Of a DNA stretch of 64,000 nt, positions 45,401-57,400 are shown in pieces. Every line of letters starts with the position of its first letter. Position 1 is the first letter of the stretch. This stretch comes from Caprella mutica (lineage: Eukaryota > Arthropoda > Malacostraca > Amphipoda > Caprellidae): assembly GCA_947561585.1 (NCBI GenBank), contig CANNZV010001838.1, positions 1 to 64,000 on the forward strand, written 5' to 3'. The translations under genes and the position numbers were made by a program. Under the pieces are notes generated by a model that saw only the letters and a program-made list of their open reading frames with translations, made no database searches and was not told the DNA's origin.

Positions 45401-48400
45401 TACTGAATGTTTTGCTCGAAGGGACTGAATAGGAAAAATAAGGAAATTGTTGACGTTATCAGAGCAGCACACTCTGAAGTAAATGAATAATTATTGAGCC
45501 TTTACTTCCCGACTAGATGAATTGATTGATTTATTTAGCTATAAATACATAATAATTTATTTCATTTTGGTTATGTAAGAACGTTGGTATCTTGGATACA
45601 CATCGTTGGAATGTTTTATTGCTACATAGCTACCTTCGGTATCTAGGATACTACAATGAATGGTATCAAGGATATCAAAATGATATCACAGTTAGCTAAG
45701 TGGTAACAGATATTCACCAAATGATTTTAAAATGAATTGAACTATTCATACCTACTCAGAAAGATGAACTTCTAGTGGGGCCATAGAAGATTGAGTGTGG
45801 TTATAAACTTCAATGGCCCCACCTTAAGTTGGGGTTGTGTCTCACCTTATCCAGATCATCCCAATTCTCTTTGAATGTTCTGTGTTGCATGGAGGTGTAC
45901 CAGGAGGCCTGGGGGAGAGATGGGGGATGTTACCAATGGGGGAGTGTAACAACAACTATGAGAGAATGTCATCACTAGGGTAACAACTAGGTTAACGTTC
46001 ATATCCAGTTATCAATCATTATTACCATACCACTATTACAATAAAATATTTAAATAATATAAACATATCCTCAACAACCACAAGAAATAATAAAATACAA
46101 GTAGGGTCTTTTTGGCCAAATGGTAAATTCAATGCGCATCATTCAGCAATATTGCTCCCCTGAAGAAAACAAACTCACATCATTATTACGTCGAAGAGAG
46201 TCGTAGGATCGGTCGGAGCATATACTTGATGTTTCGCTATCAGCCTCGAAGTCATCGTTAGGACGTCCTGAAGAAGTCCTACGTCGGGGTGACCTCTGAA
46301 AGGGGGAGGGTTAGGGTAAGTATAACTAACAGGACGTCATCCATCAGTCTATCTATTTAAAGAACTTTCATTTGAAGAGCATAATCCTAGCGATATCCTC
46401 TAAAACTGCAAATAGCGTTAAAAAAGATGATCCAAATTACAACAGTTCCACTAAAAGATGATCCAAATTACAACAGTTCCACTAAAAGATGATCCAAATT
46501 ACAACAGTTCCACTAAAAGATGATCCAAATTACAACAGTTCCACTAAAAGATGATCCAAATTACATCAGTTCCACTAAAAGATGATCCAAATTACAACAG
46601 TTCCACTAAAAGATGATCCAAATTACAACAGTTCCACTAAAAGATGATCCAAATTACAACAGTTCTAGTGTATTCTCACCACGACAGAGGGGGGCATCGT
46701 GACAAGGGCGTCAGCCAGTGCACTCTCAGCCTCTCTACTCTGCTGTAACATTTTCTCAGCCATCATCTGACGGGGTTTGTAAGAGGTGAGGGATGAGGGT
46801 CCATCTGCACCTGAGGGGGTAAAGTACTTGGTAAAGAGAGTGCTAACAAAAGATTAGCACAACAATATAGTTTGTTGTCAAACAAGTAGCAATACAAAAA
46901 TCACATTTTTTACATTGAAAGAGAACAAAACATCTATAAAGCTTTCAGGAAGAACATGTAGCTACCTATCGCTAGACGCAAGGAGTATAGGATGTTATAC
47001 TATTAGTAATTGGAAAAAATTCATATGTAGCTACGTGACGTCATCATCCAGAAAGCACAGCTTGTACAAATAGGATTAGTGTATTTTCTTACGCAGTGAT
47101 GAAATACTTAATCATCTTTATAGGTGTGGTTATAGACTAATGATCAATAAACATACCATGTGGTTTCCACTTTCCTGTTTGGATTTATATTGTGTAGCTT
47201 AGGTCAAGGAGCTAGATTACGACTGCTAAAGGCTTAGGTATATAACAAAATGAGTTAGTAAACTTAGAGTCAGTTAGTAGTTAGAGTTCAGTACTTAGAG
47301 TCAAGTCAGTCCGTAACAGTCAGACATTTAGACTCTTATAGACCAAGGCCTATTTTGGGCTTGTCAGTTTTTATATTTTGGGCTAGTCTGTAACTCTTCA
47401 CCATCTCTACCATCTAGTCTGTAATCCTCATCTGCACCCTTTGTGTTTGCTATGGAATTAAGAATGAAACTACCAAAACGGAACCAGTCTCATCCCCCCA
47501 ATAACACATAAATGTGATAATCAGATGTAGCTACTGAATAGCCCCAGTAGCTACGTACCGACCTACTCACCTGATATAGATCTACTTCTGTTCTTGTTGG
47601 GGCTGGTGCCGAAGGTGCCCATGCCTCCGTACCGAGAGGGGGACGGTTCTCTCGAGGTATCTGACAATGAAGAACAAATTGTAAATAGCTAATATAATTA
47701 TATAAAAGAATTAAAATAGTGAATAATAAATTTATGCATCCTTTAAAGTGGGTTGCATAGGGCGTACCAAGGACAACACTAGAGTAGACAATAACATCAT
47801 ACAAAGTTCACTAGGTGAGTTCGAACCCATCGGACAATTCTAAATTTTCGATCATAAAATATCAAAAAAGAATTATTTAGCTTGTTCACACTTAATTTGA
47901 ACAAGATTAGTATTTACGTCTCTATTTCAATGAAGTTGAGGCTACAACATCAGAAAAGATAAAATGATTGGTAATATAGTACACTAATTCCATTTGATGG
48001 TAAATTAGCTAGCTAATGAATCTATAGATGTAAATAATCTATTAATTGCTGTCTGTTGACTCACTAGTAGACCGGGGTATGCCACTCCTCTTCCTCTGTC
48101 TGCCCAATGTACCGGTACCGGGGGTGTACTGGCCCCCACTGGGGTTGTACCTGGATGAGGGACTACCACTGCGACTACCAGCTGAAAACAAACACACACC
48201 AATATTGAAAAGACTCTAGAGCTATAAACTGAGGTAGAACTAGAGTAACTTACGAGTTATCAAAAAGGTTACACATTTTCGATCATGAGATAAAATTAGT
48301 ATCCATGATACCTGTAGATATCATGGATACCAATTTAAATACAACTTATATTAAATATTATTTCTTATAGGATCAAAAACATTCAATAACTCAGAATTTA

Positions 48401-51400
48401 CCCCATATGTGCTATATTCTAACTTTTTATTGTCTAGACCAGCCCCTGCTAACATTTAAATAAGAAGTTTACACACATTACTGTGGATCGCAAGTGCATT
48501 GGAATAAGCTGCAGTGACGTTTATTAACAACAATAGTGATTCTTCAAACGCAAACATATTGTAAAAAGTTTAAATAAGTTCAAACACCAAACACTACACT
48601 GATGAGAACAGCGGACACGGAAGGTTAGGAAAGACTGTTCCTTCACAAACTGTTCTTCAGTTACGCCGATACTTTAGTTCAAGGGGTTGGGGTGTGACGC
48701 TATGCACTCACGCTAACGCTAGGTAGCTACTAGGAGTTCACACGCTAGTGGTAGACCTTCACGCTAACGCTAATCACTCACACTCATGTTGATTTTCATT
48801 AAAACTATAAATTACATTAACTATATATAAGCAAAATAAAAATTCTATTTATTTTTCTCTAACTCTGAAACAGAATAGCCATGAACGTCATGGAGTTCAG
48901 ACCTTTCCCCACTTTCTGAAATACTGTACATACTCATAGCCATATTTCCTAAACAGTGTATTTATCCTATTGGTGACAATAAAAACAATTACCGATCATT
49001 TCACACTTTCATTTCGTTTGAAATTGATAAAGAGTTTCTAAATTATGACAAGATAAACATGCAGGTAATGCCAGTAGAATCTGACAGTATAGAGTCTGTT
49101 CTCAAACAACAGAAGTGGTAGATAACGTTAGTGCAAGTCACTCACACTAACGGCAGACTTTCACACTGATTCATGCTATAGCTAAACCCTGACACTAACA
49201 CTAGACACTCACGCTAGCACTAGACACTCACGCTAGTACTAGACACTCACGCTAACACTAGACACTCACGCTGACTCTGAGACACTGTTCCTCTTGCTCT
49301 GGATCGACTGTTGAGCCTATCTGTGGGGGAGGTGACTGACGGGGGGCCTGTTTGGTGGGAGTGTGGGGTGCCACGGCGGGGACGAGCTGTAATACAGACA
49401 CTCAGCGTCAGAGAGTGGAGGGAGATAGAATGTTGGGGGATGTGGAGGGAAGATGATTTTTTAGGGGTGGAGGGAGGATCAAATTGTTTTGGGGTGGAGG
49501 GAGGATAAAATTTATTTGGAGGGTGGAGGGAGGATAAAATTTATTTGGAGGGTGGAGGGAGGATAAAATTGTTTTGGGGTGGAGGGAGGATCAAATTGTT
49601 TTGGGGTGGAGGGAGGATTAAATTTATTTTGAGGGTGGAGGGAGGATCAAATTGTTTTGGGGTGGAGGGAGGAATAATTTTTTAAGGGTGGAGGAAGGTT
49701 CAATTTTTTTGGTGGGTAGATCAAATTTGTTTGGGGTGAAGGAGAATCAAATTTTTGAGGGTGTGGGAGGATTAATTTTTATGGGAGGTGGAGGGAAGTT
49801 TAATTTTTGGTGAGTGGAGGGTGGAAGTTAGCATCTAAGACGGGGGGAGAAGAGAAAATGTGAGGGAGAGAGAATGTGAAGGTACTTTTCAAGAGAGCAT
49901 AACTTTATTTCATTGAGAACATCTCTTTCACTGTGATGCAGATGTGTGTGTCTTGTACGTGAAGTAGAGTAGCTACCATCAAAACTCTATGTGATGAATT
50001 AAATAAACAGTGAGAGAGTGAGAAGGAGAATAGGTTCTTTAATGCTGATAATACATATGTCAAAGCATGCATAGCAATTAAATAGCTACAATGTAATGCA
50101 AGTAACGAATAACAAAATAAGCAACATCTACCAATTCGTAAATAAAAATTATATAAAAAATTAAAATGTTTAATAAAAAATATCTTAAAATAGTTAGGTA
50201 GAAAATATTTTATGTCATAGATTTAGAATATTTTTTTTTTGTATTAGAGGGTCAAAGTTTGTTAATTGTGTAAGACTATTAAGTTATTAATAACTCACGA
50301 AGTGACAAACCAGTTCCTGCCCGCATTCTATTAGCACTGGCGTACATTGCCCGCGCCTGTGCCCTCCTAACCGCATTGCAGTCTATTGCGGAGGTGCTCC
50401 TGAAACCACTGGGGGGTTCGGGAGTGGTGGGGGAGGCCCTGTGATCCACAGTGTCTCTAATCGAAGGAGGAGACCGAGTGACCCCCCGCAAGGAGGAGGG
50501 TTCGTAACTCCCAGACATGGGGGAGTGGTGGTAGGATCTCGGTAGAGTGGTGGAAGTCACGGCTCCACCGTATTTGAAGTTGATACCACCGGAGGAGGAG
50601 CCTCCCAGTTTTAGGGAGGATGTGGATGACGTCATTAAGTTGTTGGATGAGAGTGGGGGGCGGGAAAAAGCTGGGGGTTCGATGATGTAAAAATTAGGAT
50701 AAAAACTAAAAAGAAAAATCATAGGGAAAAAAATGCTATAATTTAAGCTTAGAATACAAAAATAAAAGCAGAAACACAAATAACTATTTGGCATTCCATG
50801 CAGCAAAATGAGTGATGAAACACTTCCACTACGAGATGGTACGAGTGTGTACCTAACTATACTTGTGTATGGAAATTTAGCCAGAAGAAAATTCACCGCA
50901 CGCAATTTTTGCCTCATTAAATTATTTATAATTATAAGCTGAAAAAGTCCTTGTAAATTAAGTGATCACCACAATAATTGTAATGTATAATAATTGCAAT
51001 CAATATGTAATGTATAAAGTGAAGATATACATTATTAAAAAATGTAATGTACATCTTCACCATTGGGTTCGATAGTGACGAAACAAAATATTTACTTTAT
51101 AAGTTTTACCACCAATAAATTTATCGTTTAGGTTATTTGCGTGAAAAATAAAAACGTGGAATTTAAAAAACAATTTATCCTACATTGAATTTTCTTACGG
51201 CAAAAAGTCCAATTAGCTACTAAACTATTTCTGTGAAGTCACTTTACTGTGTATGGAGTAGATGTGCCCTTAGTGACATTTTACACTGATTACAACAGGA
51301 CTACCCTGGCAAGAAAGATTTATTCCTGGGATATTAAGGGAATATCCCAGGAATAAATCCTTCTTGCCTAGGCTACTCACTTAAAATCCCAGGAATAAAT

Positions 51401-54400
51401 CCCTATTGCCAGGGTAGTGGACAAACTAACTAACTAACTATGTAAAGGAAGAGTCTAAGAGCACTGTTAACTATACGAAGCAAGAGCACCTTAACTATGG
51501 GACTCTTAGCTAGTTCCGCAGCTTCCTACAAAGTTCGACAAGCACAGCAAGTAATGAATAAAGCACCAGCTGCAACTCTAACTTCTTAGTAGAATGAAGC
51601 AAGGGCCTTAGAGCTAGAAAAGCTGTACCTAAATAACAGATAACTACCACTATTCAGATGTACTACTAGCGAAAAATGACAACTGAGCTGGTTGCCCTAG
51701 CCACCAGTGCTGGTTGCCCTAGCACCCCTTACCTTGTTTAGCTGGTGCTGTGCTAGTGTGAATGCCATGTGATGAATTAGATTGTGACATACCACCCCCT
51801 CCTGAAACGATAAGAAATAATTTGAATTACAAAGGATCAGGTGCACTGTTATTATTGAATATATACTTAGGAGAAGCAGTCAAAATGGAAAGTGGCTCCA
51901 CGAACAAAGTCACCTACATCCGCCAGTGACAATGCTCATAAATACAGAAAAGCTACTCCGTGAATGCAGTCACTTACCAAGGAATGTGACGAAACGGGAC
52001 ACAAGCACCGGTGACTGTAATCATGTATGTAAGAGGAAAATGAAGAGGTGATAGTAAATGATACCTAACACAAATAAGTAAGACCTCGTAGTTGAAGAGC
52101 ATAACCCTAGCTCTATCCTCTAAAACTGCAAGTAGCGTTAACAAAATGATGAATCTAGTAAATATTAAGAAGTTATAAAGTTATATAAGAAGTAAAGTTA
52201 TAAATAGTAATAACTAATGCAAGATGTTTAAGACTAGTAGTAGGTAAGTGGTATCTCACCCGCTTCTCCCTGTAATACTTTTCTATAGCTAAGTTCTAGT
52301 GAGTTGAGAAGTTTGTCAGCCTCTTCTTTGAAATGCTCAGCGTAGCCCCAGTAAGCTCTGAAATAAACATGACGGTGAGAAGAGAAACATGTGAAACACA
52401 AACATTGTATTTATTGCAATTTCCTAAAAAAACCCTTAGTAGATTATTATATAAGGAACATTCATTAAACATTTGAAAAGGCTTTAAGGGCATCATATTT
52501 ATATAAGAAACCAAATCATTACGTTCAAACATGTAAACGTAATTAATTATGTTCTTAGCCTAAAGCCCCATACAGTAGAGGCTTGAGTTCCGTGTAGATT
52601 TTGTATACTTTTATTACTCAATAAATATCATCATTTCGGTTGCGCCAATATGGTTTAAAAATCAAATAGATGCCGAAAATATCATAGACGAAACGACCTG
52701 AAATGGTGTTTAATACTATACACCGCTGGTGTAGAACCATTCAATACTCTTTAACTCTCACTGTCTAATATTTTTGAGATCTATGATTTTAAGAGCATAT
52801 TGTCACAACTCTAATTATCATGTCCACTCACTTCCTAGCGAATGCCCTGGCTTCTGCATCAGCATCGCCTATTCCCTTCTTTATCCCCTCCCCCAGGAGG
52901 ACACAGTGCCTATCCATGGCGTGTGGGGGCCACGTGTGTACCAGCTGATCCAAGAACTCGCACACTGCCTTGCGTATCTCCTTGTTCTTGCTGGTGGTTA
53001 ACTCCCTCACCAGCAAAGGGATGATCTTGTGGTGGTGAGTGTTCTGGATGATGAAGCGCACGCACACCATACCACTGGTAGACATCACCTGGTAGAACAT
53101 GAAGATGATAAAGTAGCTACTAAAACTGTCAAAGTACTAAAGTACTGTCGGAAGAGAACAATGATGTTAATACTAGAACTAACAAGCAGTCAATTTGAAA
53201 GGTTTTGACTTTTAAACATTTGTATGAATTATTATTGGTAAATACTTTTCTATTTTAGCTAATTAGTATGTATATGCAGTGGATACAAATGAGAATATCT
53301 AACGAGTGAAATTGTGTCTCCATATATTAAAAAACAAAAAAATTGAATTATCTAGCAATAACATTTATGAGATACAAATGTATGATTTCTAAAGATTAAT
53401 CCTGTAGATAATATTTTCAATGAAAGGATAGTAACAATGCTATTTTTAGGATGGGAGGAGTTGAGAAATAAAGTTAAAAAAATATATATTACAATTGTTA
53501 TAATTACACTTAGGTGTAATCTAATTCAAGTACTAAATATTAGTTTTAAAATTATTGTGTTTTGCTATCCAACATTGTTCCAATTCTAAGACAAGGTTGC
53601 CCCTACAAACTAGCTGAGTTTAGTCCCCACCTTTACACTGTTGGGTATGAGGGCCAGTAAGGGCGTTAGGACCATTTCACACAGATGGTCCACCTTGTGG
53701 TGCAGTTCCTGGGACAGATAGGCCACTGACACGCAGGCCTCTCGGACTACAGTAGACCTGGGGACAGAAGAAAATTATTCGTTGAAATTAAAACATTTTT
53801 CATGTTTATAATTATAATCTTGTACATATGAAGTACATATGTAGCCCCCGGGGTACACACCCCCAGGGGAAGCTGAGAGTTGAGTATATTTTAAATTATT
53901 CACAACATCTAGATCACTAAAAGTCAATTTTAGAATAATTCAAGTTTCTCTAATCTGCCCAGACAATATAAAGACATAGCTATGCTCTTACATTTAAAAC
54001 TAAAATAAAGTACTGATATGGGTGAAATAAACAACAACAATCATACCATAGGACGCATAGGTATAGAGCTGCACTTAGTCTTTGATAATAATAAACGTGA
54101 ATACATTAAAATAAAATAAATGAAGTAGCTCCTGCTGAAGTTATAGGTGGAATGACCAAAAACAATCATATCTGAGTAGGGTCAAGCAGGTAAATTGCGG
54201 CCTACTAACTAACTGCGGCCAATAACAACAGAAACATCATAACTTCAAAACACTCGTTAAAAACATAAAGTAATAAATTGTAGCATGCACTATGCTTATT
54301 TTGATAGCTATGCAACATTTTAATGTAATTTCGGTTCAGAATGTTTTAGAGACTCTCCTGAGACTTGAGAGGGCCGCAATTAAAAATTAAAGGGCCGCAA

Positions 54401-57400
54401 TTTACCTGCGTGACCCTATAAGAATTCGTCTCGGTAAATATTGTAAGGTTAAAGAAGTGTTTCTCAGAGTGATAAATAGCTAGCTACCTTAGATCTTTGA
54501 TGGATAGTTCTAGAGCAGGTTCCATCTGCCGCAGGAGGGGGTAGAACTCATCATAAGAAGGACCTCCTGCAACCACCACACTTCTTATCTTACGTAACTG
54601 GAAAAAAGAAAGCAGTGAGATGTAGCTACATAATCATGCTAAAATTAACTATATTATTGATAAGGGATTTGAATTATATTAGAAACTTGGAAATTCTATA
54701 TGAAATTTAAAAAAAAGGCAATAAAATGAACATTTCATTTGTAATTCAATTCAAAATAATTGAACAACACTTCACTCCAGTTCCCCATTCACCATCACCC
54801 CTCCACTCTCTTGCCCCACTCACCATTTCTACTCTTTTGTCCCACTCATTAGAGGCAGAGCCAATGACGTTTCGTATTTTGTTCATAGTGTCATCCAGTT
54901 CCCTGGTGCTGTAGATGTTAATCTTGGGACAGTCTTCGAAAGCGGAGAAGAAGTAACTCTCATCAACGCTACCGGCACCTGCAGTACAGGGGAAAATGAG
55001 AACTGATCTATGTGCAATGAATGAAAGTTAAATTAAACAACAGAATGGTCATTTTCTTTATGTTATACATCTTTTATATAGCTATACAATGAAGGTTAGA
55101 CGTTATGTTATAGAAACAAGATGCATTTTAATTTATCCAATACAATGAAGTTTGTTAATTAGTCACGTGTTTTTAGTAAGAACTTAATAAGACTGTTAAA
55201 CAGAGAAGAAACAAATGTAAACAATTGCCTTGTAGCAGTCTTAGAAACTTTATCAGAAAGAAAAGTCGTTAAAGTTTAAGATACAAAGTTAATGTAAAGT
55301 GACTTTGATAGTACTGAGTCTGTATCGTGGATACGAGTATCACTGAGCCTGTATTGAGGATACGAGTGTACCTAGCCTGTATCGTGGATACGAGTGTGCC
55401 TAGCCTGTATCGTGGATACGAGTATCACTGAACCTGTATCGTGAATACGAGTATTAATCAAACGGTATCCAAGATACGGCATCATCTAGCCCATGTCATG
55501 GCTACAGTTTACCGCAGCCGTTACCAGAGTTTAGTAACGGTTTATGCACCTTGTCCCGAAGCAGATCCTATCCTACTCCTGGCAGCAGATGGGTTCCTCT
55601 TGACGTGTCCCCCCCTGGTGGCTGACTGGTGACTAGATGGGGGGCCATCTCTCGCTATGGGGGGCATGCTCAGTTAGTGGGGGGTTAGTCGAAACAAAAA
55701 ACACATGGTAAAGATGGAGAAATAGAAGAACAAACAGGGTAAAGAATCTACCAAATAATTAATATTCAAGTTATTTTAGCCACCCTGACCGTATTTTCTC
55801 TTCATTCTCCATGTTATGACACACTAAGGTCGCAAACAAGACACTCAAAATGTAACAAAATGTAACTCTTCATTAATGAAAATTTATAAACAAAAAACCA
55901 ATCCAAATTTTGTTTAATGTCATCATGCTTTGAAATAATCACAAACTCTGATGATTTCAATATCCCTTATTTCATATGTTATTCTTTAAGACTATTTACA
56001 ATTCGTGCAGATATGCTTTGCAAGTTATTTCAATATAAAGTTTCACGTCATGTTAAAAGTAGTTAACAGTTTAAAATCTTATAAAAAACTAAGGACCGCT
56101 TCACACTTGCTTTTTTTTAACACCGCGAAAAAACGCTCTTCTTAAAACGGTTTCCACTTGCGTTTCTTTTATTGCTGAAAAAAAAAATCAAATAAAAATA
56201 TTTTTTACGCTGAAACACTAAACGACGCGCTTTTTTCGCGGTTTTAAAAAACGCAAGTATGAAGCGGGACTAAAGATATCACGAGGGTGAGTTTTCACCC
56301 CCTTCTCACCTGCAGACCCCTTGGGGGGTAGGGATGATCCGACGATGGACCTCTTAACGGGTGGGGCGGAACTGGCCCGGGATTTGCCAATGCCTTTCGT
56401 CTGTGAGCGGAAACATTTCAGTGAGTTATTTGGTCCTCTACTCAAATCACGGAATATTATTTGTATGCCTGCATCCCAGTATAAAAATTAAGTGTGGCCA
56501 TAGTAAAATAAGCAGGGTAATCTTCTATGGCCCCACTATGACATGTTCTTCATTATGAGTTATTTAGTTATTGTTTCTGGTAACTGTTCTCCAATGAGAA
56601 ATTTAAAACATAAAATTCAATGGAAATTGAGCGTATAGACACAGTACTCGGAAAGTGGGCGTTATCCGACATTTAGAATTTTTTGACTAGCATATCATGA
56701 CGTCTGCTAACACCCACTTTCCAAGTACGGTGAAGTTAGAACCTAAGTGTCCGAAAAATCGGACACTTCCACATTTTCGGTCATATAAGAAAAAATATAA
56801 TTGAACATTTTTAACATAGTTTCAATTGGTATCCATGATACAGGCAAGTATCATGGATACCAATTGAAATAAAAGTTGAATAAAATTATTATTATTTTAT
56901 ATTTCACCAGTTATGTAAACTTAGAGAGAACAAAGTCATGAACACGAGATTGAAGGAAGATAATACGAAAAAAAAACACACAATAAAAAACAATATTAAT
57001 GGAAAAATGCTGTCTTTCATTGAATTTTTTTCTATTTCTTATGCAATCATGACTTGAATTTTTCGTCGCATAAGAAAAGGAGTAGCCCCCCTATAAACAA
57101 TAAAGTCATGATATATAAAGTAATATTCATAAAATTAAAATATATACTAGGGTAAAGTGACATTTACCAGGTGTGAATTAGATACCTGATGATAATTACA
57201 ATAGATTATTAGTGAAAAAAAACGCATTAAAATATTAAAACATATTCATTGTGGAGAAAAAAAATTAACTTTCATTTTTTTGTTCTCTCCACAATGAATT
57301 ATATATTCTAATATTTTGATGTTTTTTTATTGAATCCCTATTGTAATTATCGTCCCATATGATAATTTTCACTTTATCTTACAAAATTCATTTTGATTAA

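Noticed and set aside
45590..45700. Series of GGTATC...GATAC words as a regulatory cluster
   Set aside because: They resemble eroded hairpin cores of the local MITE/minisatellite type; no known binding site or conserved spacing.
47490..48202. Minus-strand frames reading IPRENRPPLG and LVVAVVVPHPG as exons
   Set aside because: They overlap true CLASP exons in shifted frames; phase tracking from both sides selects the Ser/Arg-rich frame instead.
52296..52532. Minus-strand 78-codon frame starting MFERNDLVSY
   Set aside because: It is the wrong frame over the CLASP TOG2 exon 52260-52357 plus intron; the correct frame reads AYWGYAEHF.
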